DNA from: Stramonita haemastoma
Lineage: Eukaryota > Mollusca > Gastropoda > Neogastropoda > Muricidae
Length of the DNA: 64,000 bases
NCBI GenBank assembly: GCA_030674155.1
Contig: CM060317.1
Coordinates: forward strand, 82,862,118-82,926,117
Direction of reading: 5' to 3'
In this document: in pieces, positions 11,098 to 22,500 of the stretch
Layout: every line of letters begins with the position of its first letter
Position numbering within the stretch: position 1 is the first letter of the stretch
The notes under the pieces: generated by a model
What the model was told of the DNA's origin: nothing
Databases searched by the model: none
Seen by the model: the letters and a program-made list of their open reading frames with translations, nothing else
Program-made: the position numbers and the translations under genes

Positions 11098-11362
11098 TGA
11101 CTAAGGACAAGGTTGTTTTAAGGAATCTGGTTTTGGTTTTATCTCATTTTATGTGTGATGTATGTGGGTTTCCCCACCGCCTGGGCTGACCCTTATGGTT
11201 GACCAGCGCATCTATACAAGCAAGGACAGTCAAATTGGTTTTAAACCCCGTTTTAACTGTAGTTGCACAGTTTTAATAGTTTTAAAATGTGACCAGGTGA
11301 CAGCCCTGATATGGCCTATGTGGCCGGCGGGGCTCAAAGCGGTATTATTGGATTGGATTGGT
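11098..11362 (+). mobile_element. I-like LINE 3' UTR fragment, copy 1
   Basis: It contains ctaaggacaaggttgtttta, gggctgacccttatgg, gacagccctgatatggcc and the tail attggattggattgg. These are the 3' UTR and ATTGG-repeat tail shared with the coding copy at 14779-15430. Confidence 0.8.
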
Positions 11363-11516
11363 TTGCGACTTAAGTCGATATGCTAAACTTAAAAGGCTGT
11401 AACTTTTTTTTTTTATCAGGACATCTGAGTGCAACATAAGGCATAGTTAACTTGTACTAATTGAAAGTTTAGGTACTGGACAATACCACCGACAGTTTAG
11501 CTCAATAGGACACTTA

Positions 11517-11625
11517 GACAATTTTTGCAAATGAAACGTCATCACCAAAGTCTGAATGCAGCTACCTTCATGGTAAGCAAACTTTTACCTTTGGTGAACC
11601 TCAGAGGTCTGTTGAACGGGGAAAA
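11517..11625 (-). repeat. dispersed repeat X, inverted copy
   Basis: The minus strand reads cagacctctgaggttcacca ... ggtagctgcattcagacttt, matching the plus-strand copies at 2685 and 4050. Confidence 0.6.
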
Positions 11626-11692
11626 TGTCATAGAAATCCTTCGCAATTAGTTAAGTGGTTATAGTTGCAGCACATTCATATCAATTGCAAAA

Positions 11693-11724
11693 CCCCCCCC
11701 CCCCCCCCCAAAAAAAAAAAAAAA
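11693..11724. repeat. poly-C/poly-A junction
   Basis: 17 C followed by 15 A. Confidence 0.95.
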
Positions 11725-12029
11725 CCCTTCAAGTTCAGGCTGTAAAATGTGTAACCAAGCCCTCCGTCCCAATTACGAGTGCTGGAAACTTGTTCCAACC
11801 ATAACCCTATTATTTCATTCTCCAGCATCTTTTTGTTTTGTAATTAGACTACTATTCCACAAACATCTGACCCTTAACGGTCGACAAATTTAATTCAATT
11901 GAAATACCTTATCTCATAAATTCACATGGGTTACTAGCCACACATAAAAACAGTGAATAAGTAAAAATATCACAGAAAAATAAACAGCATAGTATTCAAA
12001 CATCAGCTCACCCCTTTCACTAGGGCATC

Positions 12030-12492
12030 AGTACAAGCAAAGACAGTAGTTAGATTTATACCCCGTTTTAATCAGTTTTAAATTTGAGGTGACAGCCCTG
12101 ATATGGTGTGTGACTTGCGATGTGCGGGTAACAAGTATTTGCTTCTATGGTGTTGAGATGTTCAGGATATTGGGCACAAGCATCTTACTGCTGATCCTGA
12201 ATCAATCTTCCGTTTGATATGAAAGTGGTATAGTCAGTCTCTAAGGACAAGGTTGTTTTAAGGAATGTGGTTTTGGTTTTATCTCATTTGTGATGTGGGT
12301 TTTCCCACAACACGGTGGCCGCCCTGGGCTGACCCTTATGGTCGACCTGGATGTTGATATAAATGACAGTAAAATTTGTTTTATACCCCATTTTAATCTG
12401 TATATAGTTGAATATTTTAATCGTGAATTTGACGAGGACAGCCCCGATATGGCCTGTATGGTCAGCAGGGCTAAAACATGATTGGATTGGAT
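12030..12492 (+). mobile_element. I-like LINE 3' ends, two pieces head to tail
   Basis: A short 3' UTR piece (about 12030-12110) is followed by a longer piece that begins in the ORF end (gtgtgacttgcgatgtgcgg, gatgttcaggatattgggca) and continues through the 3' UTR to attggattggattc at 12492. Confidence 0.75.
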
Positions 12493-13430
12493 TCTTTCCA
12501 CCCTGTCCATCCAATTTCACAATGACTAGATGACCATGGAGGAGAGCAGATAGTGGCTAGACACCATGATTGACGACCAAAATTCACTTTGTGCTGGCCT
12601 TTGTAGATGTATTTTGCAGTGTTCTGCAGGGAACCAAAGACATTTAGGGGTGTACCAGTATAGCTTTCTTCCATTATGCCAGCTTGGCTGGGCTGTATCC
12701 CAGCTCCAGAATAGGGATAGGCCTTTAAGCATGTAGAGCTATGAAGACATCCTGTTCCAGAACTTACTTGGCTGTTTGTACTGCTTTCTCAGCAGCAACA
12801 TTGGCCTGTGGGTAGTGAAGTTGACGTGAAAATTCCAGTCGGCAGCAAATACTTTAAACTCCTTTTCTTTCTTTTTTTTCTTTTACTCTTTTACATCAAG
12901 GATATCCAGATAAATGCCAGTAGCCAAGCTACATGGGTTAATTTATGGACAATCAAACCCTGCCTTGTAATGTGAAAAAATTGGCTTCTAAGGACATCGC
13001 ATTACATTAGCAGTTTCAACTTTATGGAACAATTTAGAAGCTACACGGGTATTGTCCAAAATCAATAGACCACCTAGTTATAAAAAAGAAATGTTGAGCA
13101 ACCAAAATTTGAAATTGCCCCTTCTAATGCTACCATTTCATTGTAGGCCAAGTCCAAAAGGTTTAAATCCTTATTACATACCTCTGATAACCACTGTATT
13201 CTTTCAAAACATGCCTTTAAAAAGTTTTGCTAATGTATGGAATGATGAAAATGTCTTTGGATAAGGTAATAATCTTGTTTTTAATTGGAACATATTTTTA
13301 TATATTGCAGTATTTCTGGCTGATTTGTTAAAATTACTAAAGGGTTATTTCTGTTACAGTGTATTTCATGAAACGGCATAATCTAAAATGGACATTTTTT
13401 TCAGAAACAGTAAATATGTATCAAAAAGGT
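12493..13430. other. unassigned sequence
   Basis: No recognisable gene or repeat family. Confidence 0.5.
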
Positions 13431-14135
13431 TGAGTTGTATGTACAGAGCATAGAACTCTCCGTGTTTCCGTGGATTTCTGATTTTTTAAAGCAGATTTCC
13501 AATGAAAAATTTTTTTCTGGGGGAAACCAAAACGGGTTGATATTCTCAAATGGTGCAAGTGTCGTCAAAGGGTTCAGTTCTCACTTGACTCAGTAGCTAA
13601 CGCCCATGGAGGGCTGTGTGCAAAATTTCAAAATGGCTAGCATATGCGGGAGAATGATCGTCGATCTGACTCGTGTTTATGATGACAGAGGATGCAAAAA
13701 TGCATGAAAATGGGAGTGGGTGGATGGTGAGATCAAGGTTGGGGATTGAAATGTGTGGATTGGCAAGCACATTCGCAAACTGGATGCTGCAGGCAAAGCA
13801 TTTTGCGATGCCTGCCATTGCGACATTCTCTATGCTAGCCGTAGCCGAAAGTCTGCAGAGTGAGGCAAAAAGAGTAAGAGAGGGAGCATGCATTGCTTGT
13901 ACAATGCACTTTTGAGACTGACATTGAGAAAAATACTGCTGTGGACAACACTCAGGACATCCAAGCAGGGAAGAAAACACAGTTGAAGAAACCAGCTACA
14001 TTATCCAAAATGAGAAACAGAACAAGTGTACATGCAAACAGGCAGACATAGGCATCACTACATACACATGTCCCCCTTTTAAAAAAAAAAATCTGCAATT
14101 AGTTGCTGGATGTTTGTCATTTCTTTCACCCACTG

Positions 14136-14202
<67 letters not shown>

Positions 14203-14425
14203 CTCTCCATGTTTTCCATTAACCATCATAGTCGTACACACAAACTTGTGTTACCGCTACCCGGAATAGATCTTTTTAAAACGAGTTAGACATACTCTGG
14301 TGGTTCTTTATGGAAGGTCTAAAGGTCTGAGTCAGTCTCTCTCTCTCTATCACACACACTCACACATGCCTCCACATTGCACAAAATGGTGCCTGGAGAG
14401 TCCTCCAAATTGCCTTGAAAATGCT
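13431..14425 (+). pseudogene. zinc-finger transposon relic E, copy 1
   Basis: The plus strand around 13665-13860 encodes, with stops and frame breaks, RVYDDRGCKNA, then WVDGEIKVGD, then IGKHIRKLDAAGKAFCDACH and CDILYAS. The CxxC and the following basic region resemble the BED-like zinc-finger N-terminus of transposase-derived proteins. A better preserved copy is at 54661-56640. The unit also includes a CT tract (14136-14207) and the flanking block catactctggtggttcttta at 14291-14310, shared by both copies. Confidence 0.55.
14136..14207. repeat. (CT)n microsatellite
   Basis: About 72 bp with two TT interruptions. Confidence 0.95.
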
Positions 14426-14436
14426 AAAAATTGTTT

Positions 14437-16258
14437 TTGGCTTGCTGAGGAACAAGCGGGTTTCAGAACATGAGATACTTGGCCTCGGAATACTCTGAGT
14501 GATACCTTTCAACACCAAGACCTCTACCACGTATTTACTGATATTAAGAATGCATCTGAGAGGGGGTGGCATACAGCTTTGTGGGCAACCATGAATTTGT
14601 ACATCATCAGTGCAAACCTGTTATCAAATAGCTGTACAAGGTCATCAGTGCAGTGTACAAGACCATCAGTGCAGTGTACAACATTGGAGAGTGGCTTCGA
14701 ACAACAGTTGGAGTAAGGCAGGGCTATCGACTCTCGCCCACTCTTCAATATCTTCCTTGAGAGAAACGTGGCTGATGCATTCCCTCTGGCAGGAGGAGTG
14801 GAACGCTCAGACAGACGAGCTTTTTCGGATCCGTCCCAACCTGAAAGAGGTTTTCCTCTGGGTGTGAAAAACCGAAGGGAGGCGACAGTGCTCACCAGGA
14901 TACACACGGGTCATTCTCACATCACTCTCGTTCACTTGCTGAAAGGCGAGGGAACCCCGTGGTGCATGACTTGCGATGTGCGGGTGACCGTCGGGCATCT
15001 GCTCCTGGAGTGTCGGGATGTTCAGGATATTAGGCACAAGCATTTTACCGCGGACTCCCTAAAGATCCTCTTTCGGGATGTTCCGCCAGACACCATTTTT
15101 AACTTGCTGAGAGAATCCGGCTTTTTTCGTCTGATATGAGCGAAAGTGGTATGGTTGGTTTCTTAAGGATAAGGTTGTTTTAAAGAACCTGGTTTGGGTT
15201 TTATATTGTTTTAAGTGTGATCGATGTGGGTTTTCCCACGATGATGGGGCCGTCCTAGGCTGACCCTTATGGTCGATACAAGCAAGGACTGTTAAGTTGG
15301 TTTTATACCTTGTTTTAAACTGTACATAGTTGCACACTTTTAATACGAGTTTTAAAACGTGACGAGGCGATAGCCCTGATATGGCCTATGTGGTCGGCGG
15401 GGCTATAAGCACCATCATTGGATTGGATTGTGGCTGATGCTCTGGAGCATCATGATCAGTCCGCATTGGTGGCAGAATAATCACAAACCTGCACATCGTA
15501 GATGACATTTGACAGACTAGCAGGATCAGAAAAGGGGCTTGCCAGCCTAACAGAACACCTGAATAAGGCCTCCAAGACATGTGGCATGGAAATCTGTACA
15601 GAGAATACCAACCAACCAATAATGCCAATGGCATCGGCACCGATATTGGGATCAGTGAGTAGAAGCTAGAAACATTCAAAATTTTAACTAAATACTTGGG
15701 AGCCATTGTATTAGACCAGGGGTCCAAGCCAGAAGTAATATGTAGGATTGCACAGACTATAATAGCACTGTCAAAACTGAACACCGTCTGGATAGATAAA
15801 TACCTTGACTCTCAAAATCAGATTAATGTGCTCCCTTGTCATATCCATATTCCTGAATGCCTGTGAATTGTGGACCCTGACTGAGATTTGGAGAGAATTC
15901 AGGCGGTAGAGATTTGCTTCCAGAGACTCTTTGGCATCTCCTACAAAGACCACATAAGCAATGAAGATGTGCATAACAGAATCCAGCAAACCTTGGCCAT
16001 ACAAAAACCTAAAGAGCGTAAAGAAGCATAAACTTAAATGGTATGGGCATGTCAAGGGATCAAAAACCTTAAGACAAAACTGCAAGGCACTGTCCAAGGA
16101 AGAAGAAAAAGGCAGACCAAGGAAGAAATGGGAGGACATCATCAGTGAATGGACAGGCTTAGAACTTGACAAAACCCTGAGAAAGGCAGAACTGAGAGAA
16201 GAATGAAGGGAACTGGTTGTCGGGTCTTTGGGGATGCCCCATGGACACCAGACTACAG
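14437..16258 (+). mobile_element. RTE-type LINE fragment, RT onward, interrupted
   Basis: From 14444 the translation reads EEQAGFRT, an RT block, then the WHTALWATMN region with stops. After a nested insertion (14779-15430) it resumes with the DDID-side block near 15470-15560 (frame-shifted), a TWIG..IRFSR-like stretch, and the KLKWYGHVKG ... GRPRKKWEDIISEWTGLELD tail at 16030-16175. It ends at ccagactacagg near 16258. The endonuclease region is absent, so the copy is 5'-truncated, and frameshifts make it inactive. Confidence 0.85.
14779..15430 (+). mobile_element. I-like LINE 3' end nested in the RTE element
   Basis: It is flanked by TGGCTGATGC at 14769-14778 and 15431-15440, a 10-bp target site duplication. 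The ORF end (stop at 15137-15139) contains RREATVLTRIHTGHSHIT and a CxxC-x7-H-x4-C motif (CMTCDVRVTVGHLLLEC), typical of the C-terminus of I/Jockey-superfamily LINE ORF2. It is followed by a 290-bp 3' UTR with an ATTGG-repeat tail. A frameshift near 14863 separates WNAQTDELFRIRPN from the downstream frame. It is 5'-truncated and inactive. Confidence 0.85.
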
Positions 16259-16442
16259 GATTTGTTTTTAGAATATTTTCCAGCTTGTATTTTAAAATCT
16301 CTTGAGGATGAAAGCTGATGTTTGATGGACCTAGTTTTGTCTGGTTGGCTTTGTGAGCATACTGATTTACATATTTAAATTTTGCAAGTGAATTTTTGGG
16401 TAGAGGAATACATTTGTGTGCATTATTTTTGTTTGTGTGCAG

Positions 16443-16562
16443 TCTTCAACTGATGTTTCTCCGTCGGGAACGCCCAACACCACTCCCCTGGTGGGCACTC
16501 ATGCTCCCAAGTTTGGAACTGTCATTCCAAGTCGTATTTTTGTGGGAGGCATAGCAGCAAAT
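16443..16562 (+). CDS. boll: boule exon 1 (first recognised): N-terminus and RNP2
   Basis: This exon has 120 nt and 40 codons, phase 0 at both ends. The acceptor is a TG-rich tract ending tgtgcag at 16442 and the donor is AAT|gtaagt. It encodes a Ser/Thr/Pro-rich leader, then FGTVIPSRIFVGGI, which is RRM beta-1 with RNP2 and is nearly identical to other Boule proteins. No in-frame ATG precedes the acceptor, so the initiator must lie in an upstream exon ending in phase 0. The leader length already matches the human N-terminus, so only a few residues should be missing. Confidence 0.93.
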
Positions 16563-19500
16563 GTAAGTGAAAAATGGTGAAAGTAGATACAAAGCTGTAA
16601 CACAGTATCTTGAAAACATTGCAAGTTTCATTTTTGAATGGTCCATTAAAATGTATGAATATTTGTATCAAAGAAGGTAATTTTTGGTGCAGTATCTGGA
16701 TCTTGTCCTTCCTCTCCCATGAGGTTGCAGAGTTAACCCTCTTGCATTCGGATTCTCTGAACACAAATTGCCCCTAGATTTTACATTCCATCATGAAATC
16801 TGGTCAGGCACACATGCTCACTTGCCTTTTCCTACCAAGTAGCTACCGGTAGCTATAATTACTTCCAGGCTCTCACAAGCATGCTTTTTGCATGTGACTT
16901 GATAAAGCTTTGGCATATGGTAGCAATTGGTGGTCGCTGTCTGATGGAAAACTGCTGTGTGTAAATCCCTTCAAATCGTGTGTGTTTTGGGGGGGGGATT
17001 ACAAGATGCAGAATTTTTTTTCTTCTATTTTTTAACTGAGCATGTGGCAAGTAGTGACCTACAGACTGTAATGAATAGGTGTGAAGCTAAAGCCAACAGT
17101 AGTCCAGCCCAGTTGAGGTAAAGTTGCTATAAAACAAAAAGAACAAAAGTCGGTGCAACTTGTATACAATGCTCATCCTTTTTATCTACTGATTCTGTAC
17201 TTTTTTGAAGTAGACCTGATAACTGTACTTTCTGTTATGTTGCCCGTCACACTGTGGTACCTTGGTGCTGTTGGCTTATTCAGGAACAGTTGGGATGCTT
17301 ATGTCTGTCATGTCATTTGTAGCTGCCAGCTAGGACGATGGTCAGATTCAGAGACGACGGGTATAGTTGAGGCATGCGCTATGAGTTTCCCTAAGGGAAG
17401 CTACTCTGAGGTGTAGCTTTCAAGTTGTAACACTATAGATTTTTGCATATGGCCATTTGGTTAAGCTCTGCACACTATTCTTTTCTGGCTACATCATCAT
17501 GCCATGAGGCAAGTTTAATGTCAAGTATGAAGAAAATTGCCTCTACTTTAGAAGGTTGTGAACCCTGACCCCTGCTTTTTCAGGATGGGCAAACCCACCC
17601 CCACCAAATTCCAGGTTATGTCTGCCCTGACTACGTCTTGCAGCAGAACACAAGACTACATTCTGAACAGTCGAATGTACCAAGGATATGAATATAGTTA
17701 ACTACATTTTTTTTATTTTATAATAACTGCCACTCCTGTCCACACAGTCAGCTAGCATTTGTAGAGGATGCAAGTGTTGTTATTCTCTGGATACATACTG
17801 CTCATGAATAAAATTAAAACATGCAGCTATCTTTGAAATATTTTCTTTTTTCAATGGTGTTTTTTGTTGGAAAAAGTTAAACTACACAAGACAAACCCAC
17901 TTTTTATAGATCGCTATATCTTACCATTCTGGCTTCACCTGTTGTAAAGCTTATAGTAATGATGCTGATGTGATGATGAAAAATTTTTTGGCTCAGGCCA
18001 AAAGCCGTGCCGGGTATTGATATCAGCTAAGTGCCAAAGCCTACATTAAAATTTTATAAAATGTGAAGAGTTTGCCTTAAGCCATGACGCTCTTAACAAA
18101 ACCTGCATTCTCTGTTAAGGGGAAAATCCTCTGAAGTCTTGAGTATAGCTGCCTATATGGCAAGGCACTTGAAAAGCCATACACGCACTTCTCATCCTGT
18201 ATACTTCCTATCTCAAAGTGATAACCAGGTGGGATGAGGGAGTCGAGAGTGTATTCTTGGCAACTCCCAGCGTGTTAAGCTGGGGAATGCATAACACATA
18301 GAATTTCTCTTGTAAAACAAAGAAATCAAAGAAAGCTCATGCATTCCAATTATTGATAGGCATGCAGCCATTTCCAAATATTACATGCTTGGCGGTAGCA
18401 AAATGAATACTATTGATACTTCAAAAAAAAAAAAGTAAAGTCCTAGCCCTGTCACATCTCTTGTGAGTTTTAGCCCCATGCACTCATAACCTAGCCTTAT
18501 TGAAAACTTGAAAGGTGGTTCTGGTCACCTACAAAGTACAAGTGCTTTCCACAGGCAGTACATTTTTTAAAAAAAAAGGTTTTTTACTTGTCAAGGAATT
18601 GGCTATAATTTCACCATCAAAATGTGACTTGATTCAACTAAGCTTACAAGCTGCCAACTTAATTTTAGCTGTGGGTTGTGTACACCTGGTTGTTGGTCAA
18701 ATTCTTCATGTGGCATCCATTAACATTCGGGATTGAACAAACCTTTCATATATTTTTCCATCAAAAGGCTATCATAGAGGACTTGAAAAAATATTTTTTT
18801 CTTTGTGGGTTTCAGACGGCGGAGACGGAGTTAAAGCAGTACTTTTCAGCATTTGGGCCTGTAAAAGATGCAAAAATTATTGCCGACAGAGCTGGTGTTT
18901 CCAAAGGGTGAATACTTTTACTTTCTCTTGAATTTTTGTAAGGGAATGTATGTTTCTGTCATTCAGGGTTGCCATTCTTCATGTGCTTTTTAAGTAAGAG
19001 ACTGCTGATGAACATATGGGGATCTCCATACATAGCTATATTCCATGTGTGCATACTTGAACTCAGTCCTGCTTGCTGTTTAACCTCTGCAGCCCATTCT
19101 ATCATCTCTGTTAATTTTTAACAGAAATTTCATAAATAGTGGCACTTGATTGGTTCTCACATGGATGTGGAAATGAAGCAGCTCTTGCATGTGTGTGACG
19201 TTGTTAAGTGCGTTAGTTATTGAACAACCTCTAGAACAGCAGGATGTGCAAAAGAGAGCATGTATCTCAAACTGAGCCAAAAATAATGCTTAAAATCTAA
19301 AACTTGTTGGCCAAGGTTCATGCACATGTAGAGGGTCCTACACGGGAATTATCTAAGTCGCCACTCTAATTCCCGTTCCGTCTAATTCGGTACCGGAAAT
19401 CTTAGAGTCCTAGAATAATTCCTAGTTTCTTCAGTAACCCTAAAGAAGAGTAGGGCTCAGCTACTTATGGGCCGGGGAGTGATAAAGGGGGGATAGAAAA

Positions 19501-22500
19501 GAGGATAGTAGAAAAATAGAGGAAAAGGAAATATAGAAGAGGTAGGAAAGTAGGTGAAGTGAAATTAACTAACCTCAACTCACTCAGCAGCCGCACTGAA
19601 CACACTGAACATGACGAACAACATTCATTCAATGCGACTCCAGACCGAGCAAATTGGGTTTACCACATATATTCCACAACACAACCTACAACACTACCAC
19701 TTAACACAAAACACCAATGACTAATTGTACTACAAGTACAATTAAAAAACAAAAGATATTCTGTTCTAATTCCTCATATTTAGAATCAATGACTCAGTCT
19801 TACGTTCAGACACGCAGAACGATGAGAGTGGGGATGGGATGATTTGTGTGAAGAGAAGGTGACAGAAAAAAGACGATGTTTCTGTAATAAAAGAACATGC
19901 AATGTAAAAAACATCACCTCTAAACCATCCATCACTGAGCTAATTTACAATACTCATGAGAATTAAATATTCTCAAAACAAACTAACATAACCTCTAAAA
20001 TTTATAACATAATTTTAGTAGTTAGTTTTACACGTTTCATTTACTTTAGGACAGATGATGGTCCATTCTATGAAACTGTGCAAGCATCCCAACCTATCTC
20101 ATTTACTTTAGGAGAGATGATGGTCCATCCTATGAAACTGTATCAACATTAATAAGAAGGACTAATTTATTTTAAATAAATGTCCACAATGACATTCCAA
20201 TGCCATTACACCTGTTTTAGAATTACTAAATGATTTATCACAAATAAATCACAATTCTAATGATAAAATCATTACTACATAATTTTAATAACTTGTCTCA
20301 CAACATGTCTCATTTACTTTAGGACAGAGGATGGTCCATCCTATGAAACTGTGCAAACATTAATAAAAGGGACTAATTTATTTTAAATAAATGTCCACAA
20401 TGACATTCCAATGCCATTCCATCTATTTTAGAATTGCTACATGATTTATTACAAATAAATCACAAATCTTAACAAATAAAATCATTTTAAAAATCAAGTA
20501 GGCCTTCACACCCATATATTTGTAGTGTAAAGCCACACTAGAATATTTCCAGCATTTTAACAATAGCTGAACAATATTCTACCACAAATTAAACATACAA
20601 CAAAAACCATGACTGTGTTAACATTTACATGCTTTGTTCAAAACAACCACTAGGTCTCACTATTAATTCACAGGCTAAAAGCCTCTCAAATTAAATTAAT
20701 GCCCCCACTTATATTTCAACTGTTTTGAGTTTTCTAAATGATATATCACAAATAAGTCAGAATTCGTAGTGATAAAATCATTACAAAAATTAAGTAGTCC
20801 TTCACACCCATACATTTGTAGTGTAAAGTCATACTAGAATATTTCCAGCATTTTAATAACTGAACAATATCCTACCAAAAATTAATCTTACAACAAGGAC
20901 CATGACACGCCAAAATTTACCCCACGCTTCCTTTGTTCGAAGCGATCACTTATGTTCACTGTTAATTCACAGGTTGAAAGCCTGTGAAATTAAATCAAAC
21001 ATATAGTTTTCATGAACCTTCCAAAACTATTCTGAATTAAGCTGAAATTTGCTTAAACAGATAGTTTGATCAAAAACAAAATTAACAAGATAAACCAACC
21101 ATAATGGGGAACATCTAGACTCAGCAAGAAGCGAGTCTCTGTCACGCCGTCTTTCCCTCACTAGGCCCAGGCAGGAAGTGAGATTTAAAAAACAGAAGTA
21201 TCCCGATAGGCACTCTTTTTTAAGGGGCGATCACTCAACTCTACAAGGGAGTTACTGAACCTAACGCTTAGTAACGCCAAACACAAAAATACGTTTTGTG
21301 AGGGGGGTTACACACACAATACACGGACATACTGAAAGAGAGGAATAAAGGATTAATAGAGGACGCGGTTTTAACTCTCTCCATCCCAATGTTCATCTTT
21401 GGGAAAGCTCATGATACAACAGTTTTCGTACAAACATTCTTGATCGGGAATACAAGATTGACAGTTATTAATGTTTTGCGGATGTTTGATAATTCCTGTT
21501 GTGACCTGACCCTCTGCATCTCATTACTGTTGGTGACAAAAATGGCATCCAGAGCTTCAACTTGGCAACAAAGCGTGATAAAAGACGACGAAAACATTTC
21601 AATCTTGCTGAAGTTACCAAAATGCTTCAGAGTGAAGATACATTTATGAAGAGTCGGTTAGAGTTTTCTGACGAGAGGTGGGTGGAGCAGATGTATCAAG
21701 TGAAAGTGAGCAGTTTGATGCAACGGATATGAAAGGGGATGGATATTTATAGATCATGCTTCATGATTGCCATTGCGACTTTTTTTTTTTCCAGGATTTC
21801 TGGATCACCTGGCCTCCATGTGCCTTAAGAATGCCACACCTTTTTAAAATTGTTTCAAACATTCTCTCTCATTAATGCATGTCTCACACTCTGCAGGCAA
21901 GAAATGACGAAATATATAGAACAGTAGCTCTTGAATTGATTAAAAAATATAGGTTTTTAAGGTGGGAGTTTGTGAACTTGCAAACTTAATGAACAGTGCC
22001 GATCAGATCAGTAACTTTTATATATACTGTATGTCTCGGCATTCAGACTTTTGTCTTTCTAAGGCATACTGTGTAGAAAAGATGTGTAACGGGTCCTACA
22101 CGGGAATTATCTAAGTCGCCACTCTAATTCCCGTTCCGCCTAATTCGGTACTGGAAATCTTAGAGTCCTAGAATAATTCCTAGTTTCTTTAGTAACCCTA
22201 AAGAAGAGTAGGGCTCAGCTACTTATTTATTTATTTATTCTTTTATATCGAGGATAACAGAATAAGCAATCATGTGCTTTTTTCATCCGGTCCCCGTGTG
22301 TATGCAGTTTTGTAAATATTGTCATCTGTTCCCACCGGCACACGATGGCCTACTCTTACGAAAAGCGGAACAGGATTTAACGTGTGCGCAAGATGTTCTG
22401 CGTGCGTTCGCACACGGGGCCTCGGTTTAAAGTCTCATCCGAAGGACTTTTGGGGAGAGTGGAGTCAGCACTGATGTTAACTCCAGGAAGAAATTTCCTC

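Noticed and set aside
20038..20400. CRISPR-like or satellite array
   Set aside because: The repeats are tandem duplications of unequal size inside element B, without regular spacers, in an animal genome.
21389..21649. 86-codon open frame in intron 2
   Set aside because: No recognised domain, no splice support, and it lies between two transposon copies.
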